DNA from: Oscillospiraceae bacterium
Lineage (GTDB): Bacteria > Bacillota > Clostridia > Oscillospirales > Oscillospiraceae
DNA length: 64,000 nt
Direction: 5' to 3'
Assembly (NCBI GenBank): GCA_020025655.1
Contig: JAHHRR010000002.1
Coordinates: 1 to 64,000 of the forward strand
In this document: positions 34,949 through 41,553 of the stretch, in pieces
How the letters are laid out: each line of letters opens with the position of its first letter
How positions within the stretch are numbered: position 1 is the stretch's first letter
Translations under genes and position numbers: made by a program
Notes under the pieces: generated by a model
Told to the model about the DNA's origin: nothing
Databases searched by the model: none
Seen by the model: only the letters and a program-made list of their open reading frames with translations

Positions 34949-35034
34949 CTTTTAATTTTAGCACAATCATTTTTGAAAAGTCAACATTTAAACTGTAAAC
35001 AATTACATTTCTGCGAACTATACCAAAACACGCT

Positions 35035-35086
35035 AACTTTTTTATAAACTTTGGCAATTGAAATCTGCTACCTGCAATGTTATTAT
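35035..35086 (+). promoter_or_regulatory. Promoter of transcription unit 2
   Basis: TTGAAA (35058-35063), 17-nt spacer, TATTAT (35081-35086), preceded by the AACTTTTTTATAAACTTTG block shared with unit 1. Confidence 0.7.
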
Positions 35087-35151
35087 ATAGCCACAAAGAG
35101 GAAAGATCATCAAGTTGAATCCCTCTGATAACAGAAACTTTGTTCAACCGA

Positions 35152-35330
35152 AGTGATGTCGAAGACTTAATATTCTTGGGAAATATCAAAAGGTTTGGTA
35201 GCCAAAGTAATATCGAAGCTCTGGTATCCGAATATCATAGTCAGATTTGCTGGGATATATCTAAAGCTTTGGTGTTTAAGAGTAATGTCAAGAAATTGAT
35301 GTGCTTGGGAAATATCAAATAAGGAAGGTA
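35152..35330 (+). repeat. Seven degenerate ~27-nt tandem repeats
   Basis: The core ATRTC recurs at 35156, 35183, 35210, 35232, 35257, 35285 and 35312, that is at spacings of 27, 27, 22, 25, 28 and 27. The best conserved copies read GGGAAATATCAAA (35178 and 35307). In the plus frame this gives 9-residue repeats of the type xNIKxLxxx. Confidence 0.65.
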
Positions 35331-35537
35331 AATCGTAGTAAAAATTCAAAGTTTCAATATCGGGATCAGCTTATGACAGCCTTTATTCCCATATAGGGGA
35401 ACGGCGGACGGGCTTCCACATATCTTCCGATTACATAATTTTCTGGTAAGTATAAGCAAGTGAATTGGTACGGAAGCAATTCTGAAATGATTTAATTAGA
35501 AAGCCGCGTCTAATTTAAGAAAGTGAGGTAACCATTG

Positions 35538-35567
35538 ATGTTAGATACTAAGAGTTCGCAGAAGTAA
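35538..35567 (+). CDS. Micro-ORF, copy 2 (MLDTKSSQK)
   Basis: Nine codons plus TAA, 8 nt after GAGGT. Peptide identical to copy 1, with ACT/ACC, AAG/AAA, TCG/TCA and AAG/AAA as the only codon differences. The stop codon lies in the terminator stem, as in copy 1. Confidence 0.5.
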   Translation: MLDTKSSQK

Positions 35568-35636
35568 CCCTTGATCGTAAAGAGGCTTTTAAAACAGTGT
35601 ATGGTTTTGAAAGCGGCGGTCAAGGGTTATTTCTTT
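35562..35636 (+). terminator. Terminator of unit 2
   Basis: AAGTAACCCTTGA (35562-35574) pairs with TCAAGGGTTATTT (35620-35632), enclosing the AGTGTATG hairpin, followed by CTTTT. Confidence 0.75.
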
Positions 35637-35647
35637 TATATGCTGCT

Positions 35648-35671
35648 GCACCCGGGGAGGGTGCTTTTTTC
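35648..35671 (+). terminator. Second terminator downstream of unit 2
   Basis: GCACCC and GGGTGC with a 5-nt loop followed by TTTTTT. Confidence 0.75.
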
Positions 35672-35731
35672 ATACCATTTTTCAGCTGTGCATTGTGAAA
35701 TAAACTACTTATACGCAGGCTTAGATATACA

Positions 35732-35760
35732 TTGACAGATGTTTTGCGCTATAATATAAT
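35732..35760 (+). promoter_or_regulatory. iorA promoter
   Basis: TTGACA (35732-35737), 17-nt spacer, TATAAT (35755-35760), a near-perfect consensus. Confidence 0.85.
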
Positions 35761-35793
35761 TACTTTAATATAATTCATCTCGGCGCAACTAAA

Positions 35794-35862
35794 GACCGAA
35801 TGAGCAAATTAAATCCGGTTATATTTAACTCCTTCGGCATTCAGTCCGCAGGAGTTTTTTGT
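35794..35862 (+). promoter_or_regulatory. Attenuator-like leader of iorAB
   Basis: A full intrinsic terminator lies inside the leader: ACTCCT (35828-35833) with AGGAGT (35850-35855), inner CGG/CCG, then TTTTTTG. Upstream GACCGAATG (35794-35802) can pair, with one mismatch, to CATTCAGTC (35838-35846) in the terminator loop and 3' arm, giving an alternative antiterminator. Two exclusive folds suggest control by premature termination. The signal is unknown. Confidence 0.6.
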
Positions 35863-35920
35863 TTTTTCAATTTAAAGTACAGAATAAAATAATTAACATG
35901 AAAGAAAGGTGGAAAATACT

Positions 35921-37672
35921 TTGAAACACTTGATGTCAGGCAATGAAGCCATTGCCAGAGGTGCTTATGAAGCAGGTGTAAAAATCTGTTCGGCTTATCC
36001 CGGCACTCCAAGCACCGAGATTTTTGAAAATCTGCCGCTTTACAAGGACTCCCTCTACTGCGAGTGGGCTCCCAACGAGAAAGTCGCTACCGAAGTTGCA
36101 TACGGTGCCAGTATCGGCGGCGTGCGCAGCCTTTGCGCAATGAAGCACGTCGGTCTTAACGTGGCAGCTGACCCTGTTTTCACTGCTGCATACAACGGCG
36201 TTACAGGCGGTTTTGTTATCGTAACCGCCGACGACCCCAGTATGCACTCCTCACAGAATGAGCAGGACAACCGCTATTATGCAAAGGCCGCTAAAATCGC
36301 TCTTATCGAGCCTTCCGATTCTCAGGAATGTCTTGACTTTATGAAGTACGCATATGAGATTTCCGAAAAATTCGATATGCCGGTTCTCTATCGTACCACC
36401 ACCAGAGTTTCTCATTCAAAGAGCCTTGTGGAGTTCCATGAGCGTGTTGAGCATGAAACTGCTCCCTATGTCCGCAATGTGCGTAAAAATGTCAGCACTC
36501 CCGCCAATGCCTATGCAAACCACCGGAAGGTTGAGGAGCATATGGCAGAGCTTCAGAAATATTCAAACGTCTGTCCTCTCAATGTAATGGAGCTTAAAGG
36601 CAGCAAAATGGGTGTTATAACCGCATCCATAGCCTACGAATACGCAAAGGATGCTTTCCCTGAGGATACCTCTTTCCTGAAGCTGGGTCTTACATGGCCT
36701 CTTCCTATGGACCTTATAAGAGAGTTTGCTTCAAAGGTTGAAAAGCTGTACATAGTTGAAGAGCTTGAGCCCTTTATGGAGACAGAGATCAAAGCCGCAG
36801 GCATACAGTGTGTCGGAAAAGAGCTTACCGGCAATATGTATGAATTGAATCCCCAGCTGCTTAAAGAGCGTATATTCGGGCAGGCTCCCGAAACTGTGGA
36901 TGTGGGCGTACAGGCAGTTTCCCGTCCTCCCGCTCTCTGCCCCGGATGTCCCCACCGTGGATTCTTCTACACTGTGTCAGGAAATAAAAACTATGTTGTA
37001 GCAGGCGATATAGGCTGCTATACTCTGGGCGCTGCGCCTCCCCTTTCCGCAGTTGACAGCTGTGTCTGCATGGGCGGCGGCTTCTCAGTAGGTATGGGTA
37101 TCTCCAAAGCTCTTGAAATTACAGGCCAGACTCAGAAAAAGGTTCTCGGTGTGGTCGGTGACTCTACATTCTTCCATAGCGGCATGACCGGTGCTGCCGA
37201 AATAATTTACAACAAGGGCAGCATTGTTCCTGTGGTTCTGGATAACTCAATAACCGGTATGACCGGTCATCAGGACAATCCCGGCAGCGGCTACACTCTT
37301 CAGGGCGATATTGCAGAGTCAATTAAAATTGAGGATGTTTTAAAAGCCTATGGCTATAAAAACATTTATATTGCAGACCCGTGGGATCTTAAAGCAATGA
37401 AGGAGGCAGTAAATAATGCCCTCAATTCTCCTGAACCCTCCGCTGTTATATCCCGCCGTCCCTGCCTGCTAATAAAGCGCATTAAGCATGACACCGGTCT
37501 TTGCGTTGTGGACAGAGATAAGTGCATCGGCTGCAAGAAGTGTATAGGTGTGGGCTGCCCTGCCCTTATGATGAAGGACGGCAAGTCATCTATCGATCCC
37601 AACCAGTGTGTAGGCTGCACAGTATGTGCTCAGGTCTGCCCTGTTAAGGCCATTTCAAGAAAGGAGAACTGA
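35921..37672 (+). CDS. iorA: Indolepyruvate:ferredoxin oxidoreductase, alpha subunit
   Basis: 583 residues from TTG 35921 (KHLMSGNEAIARGAYEAG), chosen because GGTGG ends 8 nt before it. A GTG at 35909 overlaps that ribosome site. The N-terminal pyrimidine domain has CSAYPGTPSTEI, and the TPP-binding domain has GDIGCYTLG and VVGDSTFFHSG with LDNSITGMTGHQDNPG. The C-terminus carries two [4Fe-4S] sets, CIGCKKCIGVGCP and CVGCTVCAQVCPVKA. Oxidises arylpyruvates from aromatic amino acids to aryl-acetyl-CoA, reducing ferredoxin. Confidence 0.93.
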   Translation: MKHLMSGNEAIARGAYEAGVKICSAYPGTPSTEIFENLPLYKDSLYCEWAPNEKVATEVAYGASIGGVRSLCAMKHVGLNVAADPVFTAAYNGVTGGFVIVTADDPSMHSSQNEQDNRYYAKAAKIALIEPSDSQECLDFMKYAYEISEKFDMPVLYRTTTRVSHSKSLVEFHERVEHETAPYVRNVRKNVSTPANAYANHRKVEEHMAELQKYSNVCPLNVMELKGSKMGVITASIAYEYAKDAFPEDTSFLKLGLTWPLPMDLIREFASKVEKLYIVEELEPFMETEIKAAGIQCVGKELTGNMYELNPQLLKERIFGQAPETVDVGVQAVSRPPALCPGCPHRGFFYTVSGNKNYVVAGDIGCYTLGAAPPLSAVDSCVCMGGGFSVGMGISKALEITGQTQKKVLGVVGDSTFFHSGMTGAAEIIYNKGSIVPVVLDNSITGMTGHQDNPGSGYTLQGDIAESIKIEDVLKAYGYKNIYIADPWDLKAMKEAVNNALNSPEPSAVISRRPCLLIKRIKHDTGLCVVDRDKCIGCKKCIGVGCPALMMKDGKSSIDPNQCVGCTVCAQVCPVKAISRKEN

Positions 37673-37675
37673 ACC

Positions 37676-38254
37676 ATGAATACTAAAAGTGCATTATTGG
37701 TCGGTGTAGGCGGTCAGGGTGCCATTCTCACCGCCAAGATTCTTGTTAACGGTCTTATGCGTGCAGGTTACGACGTTAAGATGTCTGAGGTTCACGGAAT
37801 GAGCCAGCGTGGCGGAAGTGTCTCCACTCAGGTTCACTGGGGTGAAAAGGTCTACTCCCCTGTTATCGGAAAGGGTGCCGCCGACCTGATGGTTGCCTTT
37901 GAAAGAATGGAAGCTGTACGTTATGCAGATTTTCTCAAGCCAGACGGCATCGCAGTTATAAATGATTACGCAATTCCGTCGTCTACCATTGCTGCCGGCC
38001 TTGTAGAGTACCCTGACGGCTGTCTGGAAGCTATGCAGAGTAAATTCAAGTGTCACAGCTTAAACGCAGCAGAGATTGCCATGGAGCTCGGAAACAGCAA
38101 GTGCATGAATGTGGTTCTCTTCGGTGCCATGACCGCTGCATTGAACTTCGGTGATATAGACTGGGAAGATGTGATTAAAGAAACGGTTCCCGAAAAATTC
38201 CTCGAGCTGAATCTCCGTGCCTATGAAGCAGGCCGAAAGGCCGTTCTGGGATAA
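37676..38254 (+). CDS. iorB: Indolepyruvate:ferredoxin oxidoreductase, beta subunit
   Basis: 192 residues of the gamma/beta oxidoreductase family. It has VGVGGQGAILTAKIL near the N-terminus, VHGMSQRGGSVSTQV and AFERMEAVRYADFL. Starts 3 nt after iorA behind AAAGGAG. Completes the two-subunit IOR that works with the alpha subunit. Confidence 0.92.
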   Translation: MNTKSALLVGVGGQGAILTAKILVNGLMRAGYDVKMSEVHGMSQRGGSVSTQVHWGEKVYSPVIGKGAADLMVAFERMEAVRYADFLKPDGIAVINDYAIPSSTIAAGLVEYPDGCLEAMQSKFKCHSLNAAEIAMELGNSKCMNVVLFGAMTAALNFGDIDWEDVIKETVPEKFLELNLRAYEAGRKAVLG

Positions 38255-38288
38255 GCTTCTCTTTCCGGAAATCCTATTATAAAAAATT

Positions 38289-38327
38289 AAACCGTCAGTA
38301 TTTCAAAAAAGATACTGACGGTTTTTG
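38289..38327 (+). terminator. Terminator of iorAB
   Basis: AACCGTCAGTAT pairs with ATACTGACGGTT and is followed by TTTG. It faces the end of the convergent MATE gene. Confidence 0.85.
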
Positions 38328-38347
38328 TATTTTACTGTACTTTTAAA

Positions 38348-39721
38348 TCATGCGGTTTCAGGCTTATATTCCATACCGACCTTTTTAATAACGTGCTTCA
38401 AAAGCGGTCCGGCAACAAATATGGAAATGAATTCAGCAATGGGGAAGCAATACCAGATCAGATTCAGATTGCCTGAAAGAGACAGCAGCCATGCAATCGG
38501 CAGCAGTGCCACAAGCTGACGCACCACGGAAATCAGCAGGCTGTATATGCTGTAACCAAAAGCCTGACAGCTGGAGGAGCGGACAATATTCAATCCTGCA
38601 AAAAGGAAATGTATACTTATTATTCTGAGTGCAGGAACACCGATTGAAAGCATATATTCGTTAGCGTCAAACATACGAAGAAGGACGTTAGGAACAAGCT
38701 GCATAATCAGGAAGCCCGCAAGCATAATGCAGCAGGCATATTTTATACCTGTCTTTATAGTGTCGTGGATGCGCTTTGAATTTCCCGCACCGTAATTATA
38801 TGCAAGCACAGGCACAATCGCATTGTTAAGGCCGAAAATCGGCATAAAGAAGAAGCTTTGAAGCTTGCCGTACACGCCGAAAACAGCAACCGCAGTAGAT
38901 GAAAACTTCTGCAGAATAAGGTCCATTATAAATATCGTAATAGAAATTACCGAGGTCATTACAATGGACGGAATGCTTATCTTGCACATAGCCCCAAGCA
39001 TTTCGCCGTCAGGTCTGAAGCCTTTAAAGCTGAGGTTTATCTCAGGGTTCTTTTTAAGGTTAAGAATCATTCCCACAACGGAACCGAACATCTGACCGCC
39101 GACAGTTGCAGCTGCTGCACCTGCAATACCCATTTTCGGGAAGCCTAAAAGACCGAATATCAGAATAGGGTCGAAAACTATGTTGAATATTGCGCCGCTG
39201 AGCTGAGTGTACATGGAGTATTTAGCCCGTCCGGTAGCCTGAAGGAATCTTTCAAGGCTGATCTCAGTGAAAACGCCGAAGGAAAGGCACATTACGATTC
39301 TGAGATATACCACGCCGTAATGTATGATTTCAGGATCATTGGACTGTGCATTCATAAAAGGTTCCACAGCGGTAAGGCCGAGTATCAGGAATATAATATA
39401 GCTTATTGCCTGAAGGAAAAGTCCATTTTTAACTGCTTTGTCAGCTCTGGACCGGTCCTGACTGCCTAAAGCTCTTGATAAAAGGGCATTTATACCCACT
39501 CCGTTTCCCACAGCAAAAGCTATTATCAGATTCTGCATCGGGAAAGCCATTGAAACCGCAGTCAAAGCAGCTTCATTTATTTTTGCAACAAATATGCCGT
39601 CAACGATATTGTAAAGAGCCTGCACAAGCATGGATATCATCATAGGGATACCCATATTCAGCAGCAGCTTTCCCACCGGCATTTCACCCATTTTATTGCT
39701 TTCCAGCGTGTTGTTAGCCAC
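38348..39721 (-). CDS. MATE family efflux transporter
   Basis: 457 residues with about 12 membrane helices in two similar halves. The opening MPVGKLLLNMGIPMMISMLVQALYNIVDGIFVA is a typical MATE first helix, and the second half has a VPVLAYNYGAGNSKR loop. Cation-driven export of drugs or metabolites. Single gene, so the cargo is unknown. No clear ribosome-site anomaly. Confidence 0.9.
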   Translation of the reverse strand: MANNTLESNKMGEMPVGKLLLNMGIPMMISMLVQALYNIVDGIFVAKINEAALTAVSMAFPMQNLIIAFAVGNGVGINALLSRALGSQDRSRADKAVKNGLFLQAISYIIFLILGLTAVEPFMNAQSNDPEIIHYGVVYLRIVMCLSFGVFTEISLERFLQATGRAKYSMYTQLSGAIFNIVFDPILIFGLLGFPKMGIAGAAAATVGGQMFGSVVGMILNLKKNPEINLSFKGFRPDGEMLGAMCKISIPSIVMTSVISITIFIMDLILQKFSSTAVAVFGVYGKLQSFFFMPIFGLNNAIVPVLAYNYGAGNSKRIHDTIKTGIKYACCIMLAGFLIMQLVPNVLLRMFDANEYMLSIGVPALRIISIHFLFAGLNIVRSSSCQAFGYSIYSLLISVVRQLVALLPIAWLLSLSGNLNLIWYCFPIAEFISIFVAGPLLKHVIKKVGMEYKPETA

Positions 39722-39785
39722 AAAATCCCTCTTTTTGAAAATTTAATAATGTGTTATTCTATCACAATTCCACGAATTAAGCAAT

Positions 39786-39810
39786 AAGGCCGGGACTGAG
39801 TCCCGGCCTT
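39786..39810 (-). terminator. Terminator of the minimal Suf pair
   Basis: AAGGCCGGGACT and AGTCCCGGCCTT, 12-bp perfect stem with 1-nt centre and T-rich minus-strand flank. Confidence 0.75.
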
Positions 39811-39833
39811 TGAATTTAATTTTATTCAGTTAT

Positions 39834-40754
39834 TCAGCTCAGGAAGCCTTCGATAATCATGGCTTCTGCTTCCTGCTCGTCAAGACCCAGGCTGCGCAGC
39901 TTGAGTATCTGTTCGCCTGCGATTTTGCCAATAGCAGCCTCGTGAATAAGAGCTGCATCAGTGTGATGAGCGCAGAGCTTGGGAGCCGCATCAACGATAG
40001 CGTCACCGTCAATAATGGAGTCGCACTCGGAGTGACCGCTGCATCTTGCAGAACCGATAATGTTGGAGGTGTAGCTCTGTCTGGACTTGCCTCTTGCAAC
40101 AGAACGGGAAATGATATCTGCGCTGGAATCCTCGCCCTTGAGCTCTACTTCAAATTCGGTATCAGCCTGCTGTTCGCCCTCGGTAAGCAGTCTCTCTCTT
40201 ATTAAGAGCTTGCCTCTGGCCTCAACAACAGCATTGGTCTTGCGGTAGGTCTTATCGACGCCGCCGATCTGAGAGGTATCCATCTCCAGAATGGCATCCT
40301 CACCGACAGTAGCCTGAGTTACAGGGTTAATGCTGCGAACACCTTCGCCGGCACCTGTACCGACGTGCTTTTCATGGTATTTTACATGGCTGCCTTTGCC
40401 AAGGAAGAAGCGATGTACGCCGCTGTGGCGTGAATCGTGTCCGTCATCGGTGTGAACACCGCAGCCGGAAACAATGGTACATTCTGCACCTTCACCGATG
40501 TAGAAGTCATTGTAAACGATGTCGTTAATATTGCCCTTGGTTACGCAGGTAGGTATGTAAACAGTCTCACCCTTGGAACCGGCCTTAACATGAACCTCAA
40601 TGCCGGGTTTGCCTTCCTTGGCACTGATAGTAACATTCTCGGTGCTCTGGTGTCCTACGCAGCTTCCATCCTCACGAATGCTGTAAGCACCCTTCATGAA
40701 TTTCTCTTTAAATACGTCAACCTTCTTCAGGATGTCTTCAGTTACTTCTTTCAT
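39834..40754 (-). CDS. SufB/SufD-family scaffold of a second, minimal Suf-like system
   Basis: 306 residues from ATG 40754 (AGGAGG 9 nt upstream). A shortened SufB/D beta-helix protein: YIPTCVTKGN, GCGVHTDDGHDSRHSGVHRFFLG, RSVARGKSRQSY, SARCSGHSECDSII, APKLCAHHTDAALIHEAAIGKI and LGLDEQEAEAMIIEGFLS. His- and Cys-rich segments could hold a cluster. Together with the SufC-like ATPase upstream (17-bp overlap) it forms the two-gene SufBC/SMS type known from anaerobes and archaea. Its role beside the full sufCBDSU at 20 kb is unknown. Confidence 0.82.
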   Translation of the reverse strand: MKEVTEDILKKVDVFKEKFMKGAYSIREDGSCVGHQSTENVTISAKEGKPGIEVHVKAGSKGETVYIPTCVTKGNINDIVYNDFYIGEGAECTIVSGCGVHTDDGHDSRHSGVHRFFLGKGSHVKYHEKHVGTGAGEGVRSINPVTQATVGEDAILEMDTSQIGGVDKTYRKTNAVVEARGKLLIRERLLTEGEQQADTEFEVELKGEDSSADIISRSVARGKSRQSYTSNIIGSARCSGHSECDSIIDGDAIVDAAPKLCAHHTDAALIHEAAIGKIAGEQILKLRSLGLDEQEAEAMIIEGFLS

Positions 40755-41481
40755 CGAATACGGCCTCCTCTCTGTCACAAGCAGCAATGCGCTCTTTGGT
40801 CTTAAACTGCATAAGCTTCAGCATCTCTTCTCTGGGGCCCATATTCTCAATTTTACCGTCTGAAACCAGAGCAATTTCATCAGCAATACGGAGAATACGC
40901 TCCTGATGAGAAATAATAATGAGGCTGTTTTTCTTTTCCTCGTGAATATGTCTGAATACTTCAATCAGGTTCTTAAAGCTCCAGAGGTCAATACCTGCCT
41001 CGGGCTCATCAAAGATAGCCAGCTTGCTGTCTCTTGCAATAACAGTTGCAATCTCAATTCGTTTTATTTCACCGCCGGAGAGAGTAGCATTAACCTCTCT
41101 GTCAACATACTCCTTTGCGCAGAGACCGACCTTGCCCAGAAGATCGCACAGCTCTGCATCATCCAGCTTTCTGCCTGCGGAAACCTCTAAAAGTCTGCGG
41201 ACTGTTATGCCTTTGAAGCGAACAGGCTGCTGGAATGCGAAGCTGAAGCCCATTCTTGCACGCTCGGTAACGTCCTTGTCGCTAATATCCTCTCCGTCAA
41301 CTAATATGCGGCCGGAAAGAGGCTTCTCGATACCGGCAATAATTTTTGCAAGGGTAGTCTTACCCCCGCCGTTGGGTCCGGTGATAACAACGAGCTTCCC
41401 ATCAGGAATCTCAAGATTCAGACCCTTTAAAAGCTGTCTCCCGTCGGGAGAATTCCAGCAAATGTCTTCAAGACATAGCAT
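40738..41481 (-). CDS. SufC-like ABC ATPase of the minimal Suf-like pair
   Basis: 247 residues from ATG 41481 (GAGGAG 9 nt upstream). Walker A TGPNGGGKTTLA, Q-loop FAFQQPVRF, signature LSGGEIKRIEIA, Walker B LAIFDEPEAGIDLW. It differs from the operonic SufC, where the sequence is DETDSGLD, and is typical of the stand-alone SufC1 branch. Overlaps the scaffold gene, implying a complex. Confidence 0.85.
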   Translation of the reverse strand: MLCLEDICWNSPDGRQLLKGLNLEIPDGKLVVITGPNGGGKTTLAKIIAGIEKPLSGRILVDGEDISDKDVTERARMGFSFAFQQPVRFKGITVRRLLEVSAGRKLDDAELCDLLGKVGLCAKEYVDREVNATLSGGEIKRIEIATVIARDSKLAIFDEPEAGIDLWSFKNLIEVFRHIHEEKKNSLIIISHQERILRIADEIALVSDGKIENMGPREEMLKLMQFKTKERIAACDREEAVFDERSN

Positions 41482-41520
41482 ATGACCAAACTCCTCTATA
41501 TATGTATATTTAAACGCCTT

Positions 41521-41545
41521 ATCCCGCTGCATCAGGCAGCGGGAT
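41521..41545 (-). terminator. Hairpin after the P-type ATPase gene
   Basis: ATCCCGCTGC and GCAGCGGGAT form a 10-bp stem with a 5-nt loop. The minus-strand T tract is poor, so it may only stabilise the 3' end. Confidence 0.5.
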
Positions 41546-41553
41546 TCCGGACA

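Larger units (their letters stand above)
35093..35636 (+). ncRNA. Candidate structured RNA, unit 2 (about 544 nt)
   Basis: Longer homologue of unit 1. It shares promoter and 3' module but carries in between a seven-copy ~27-nt repeat array (35152-35330) and hairpins TTCCC/GGGGAA (35386-35402), GAATTG/CAATTC (35462-35482) and AATTAGA/TCTAATT (35493-35516). The 3' end has the micro-ORF and a terminator that encloses a hairpin with stem AAAAC/GTTTT and octaloop AGTGTATG. A 60-codon TTG-start frame over the repeats (35140-35322) is possible but unproven. Confidence 0.5.
34292..35920. other. 1.6-kb region without conventional genes but rich in promoters, hairpins and micro-ORFs
   Basis: No frame longer than 100 codons looks genuine. 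The region contains two plus-strand transcription units with homologous ends (34515-34813 and 35058-35636), a small minus-strand unit between them (34862-34984), a tandem 27-nt repeat array, a further terminator at 35648-35671 and the iorA promoter and leader. Each part is listed separately. Confidence 0.6.

Noticed and set aside
34890..35189. 99-codon minus-strand ORF
   Set aside because: It crosses a predicted promoter and small RNA, has no ribosome site and no recognisable domain.
35152..35330. Repeat array as a CRISPR
   Set aside because: Repeats are degenerate, contiguous without unique spacers, and no cas genes are present.
34515..35636. Units 1 and 2 as tmRNA or 6S RNA
   Set aside because: No tRNA-Ala-like CCA end, no typical tag, and no single long 6S-type rod.
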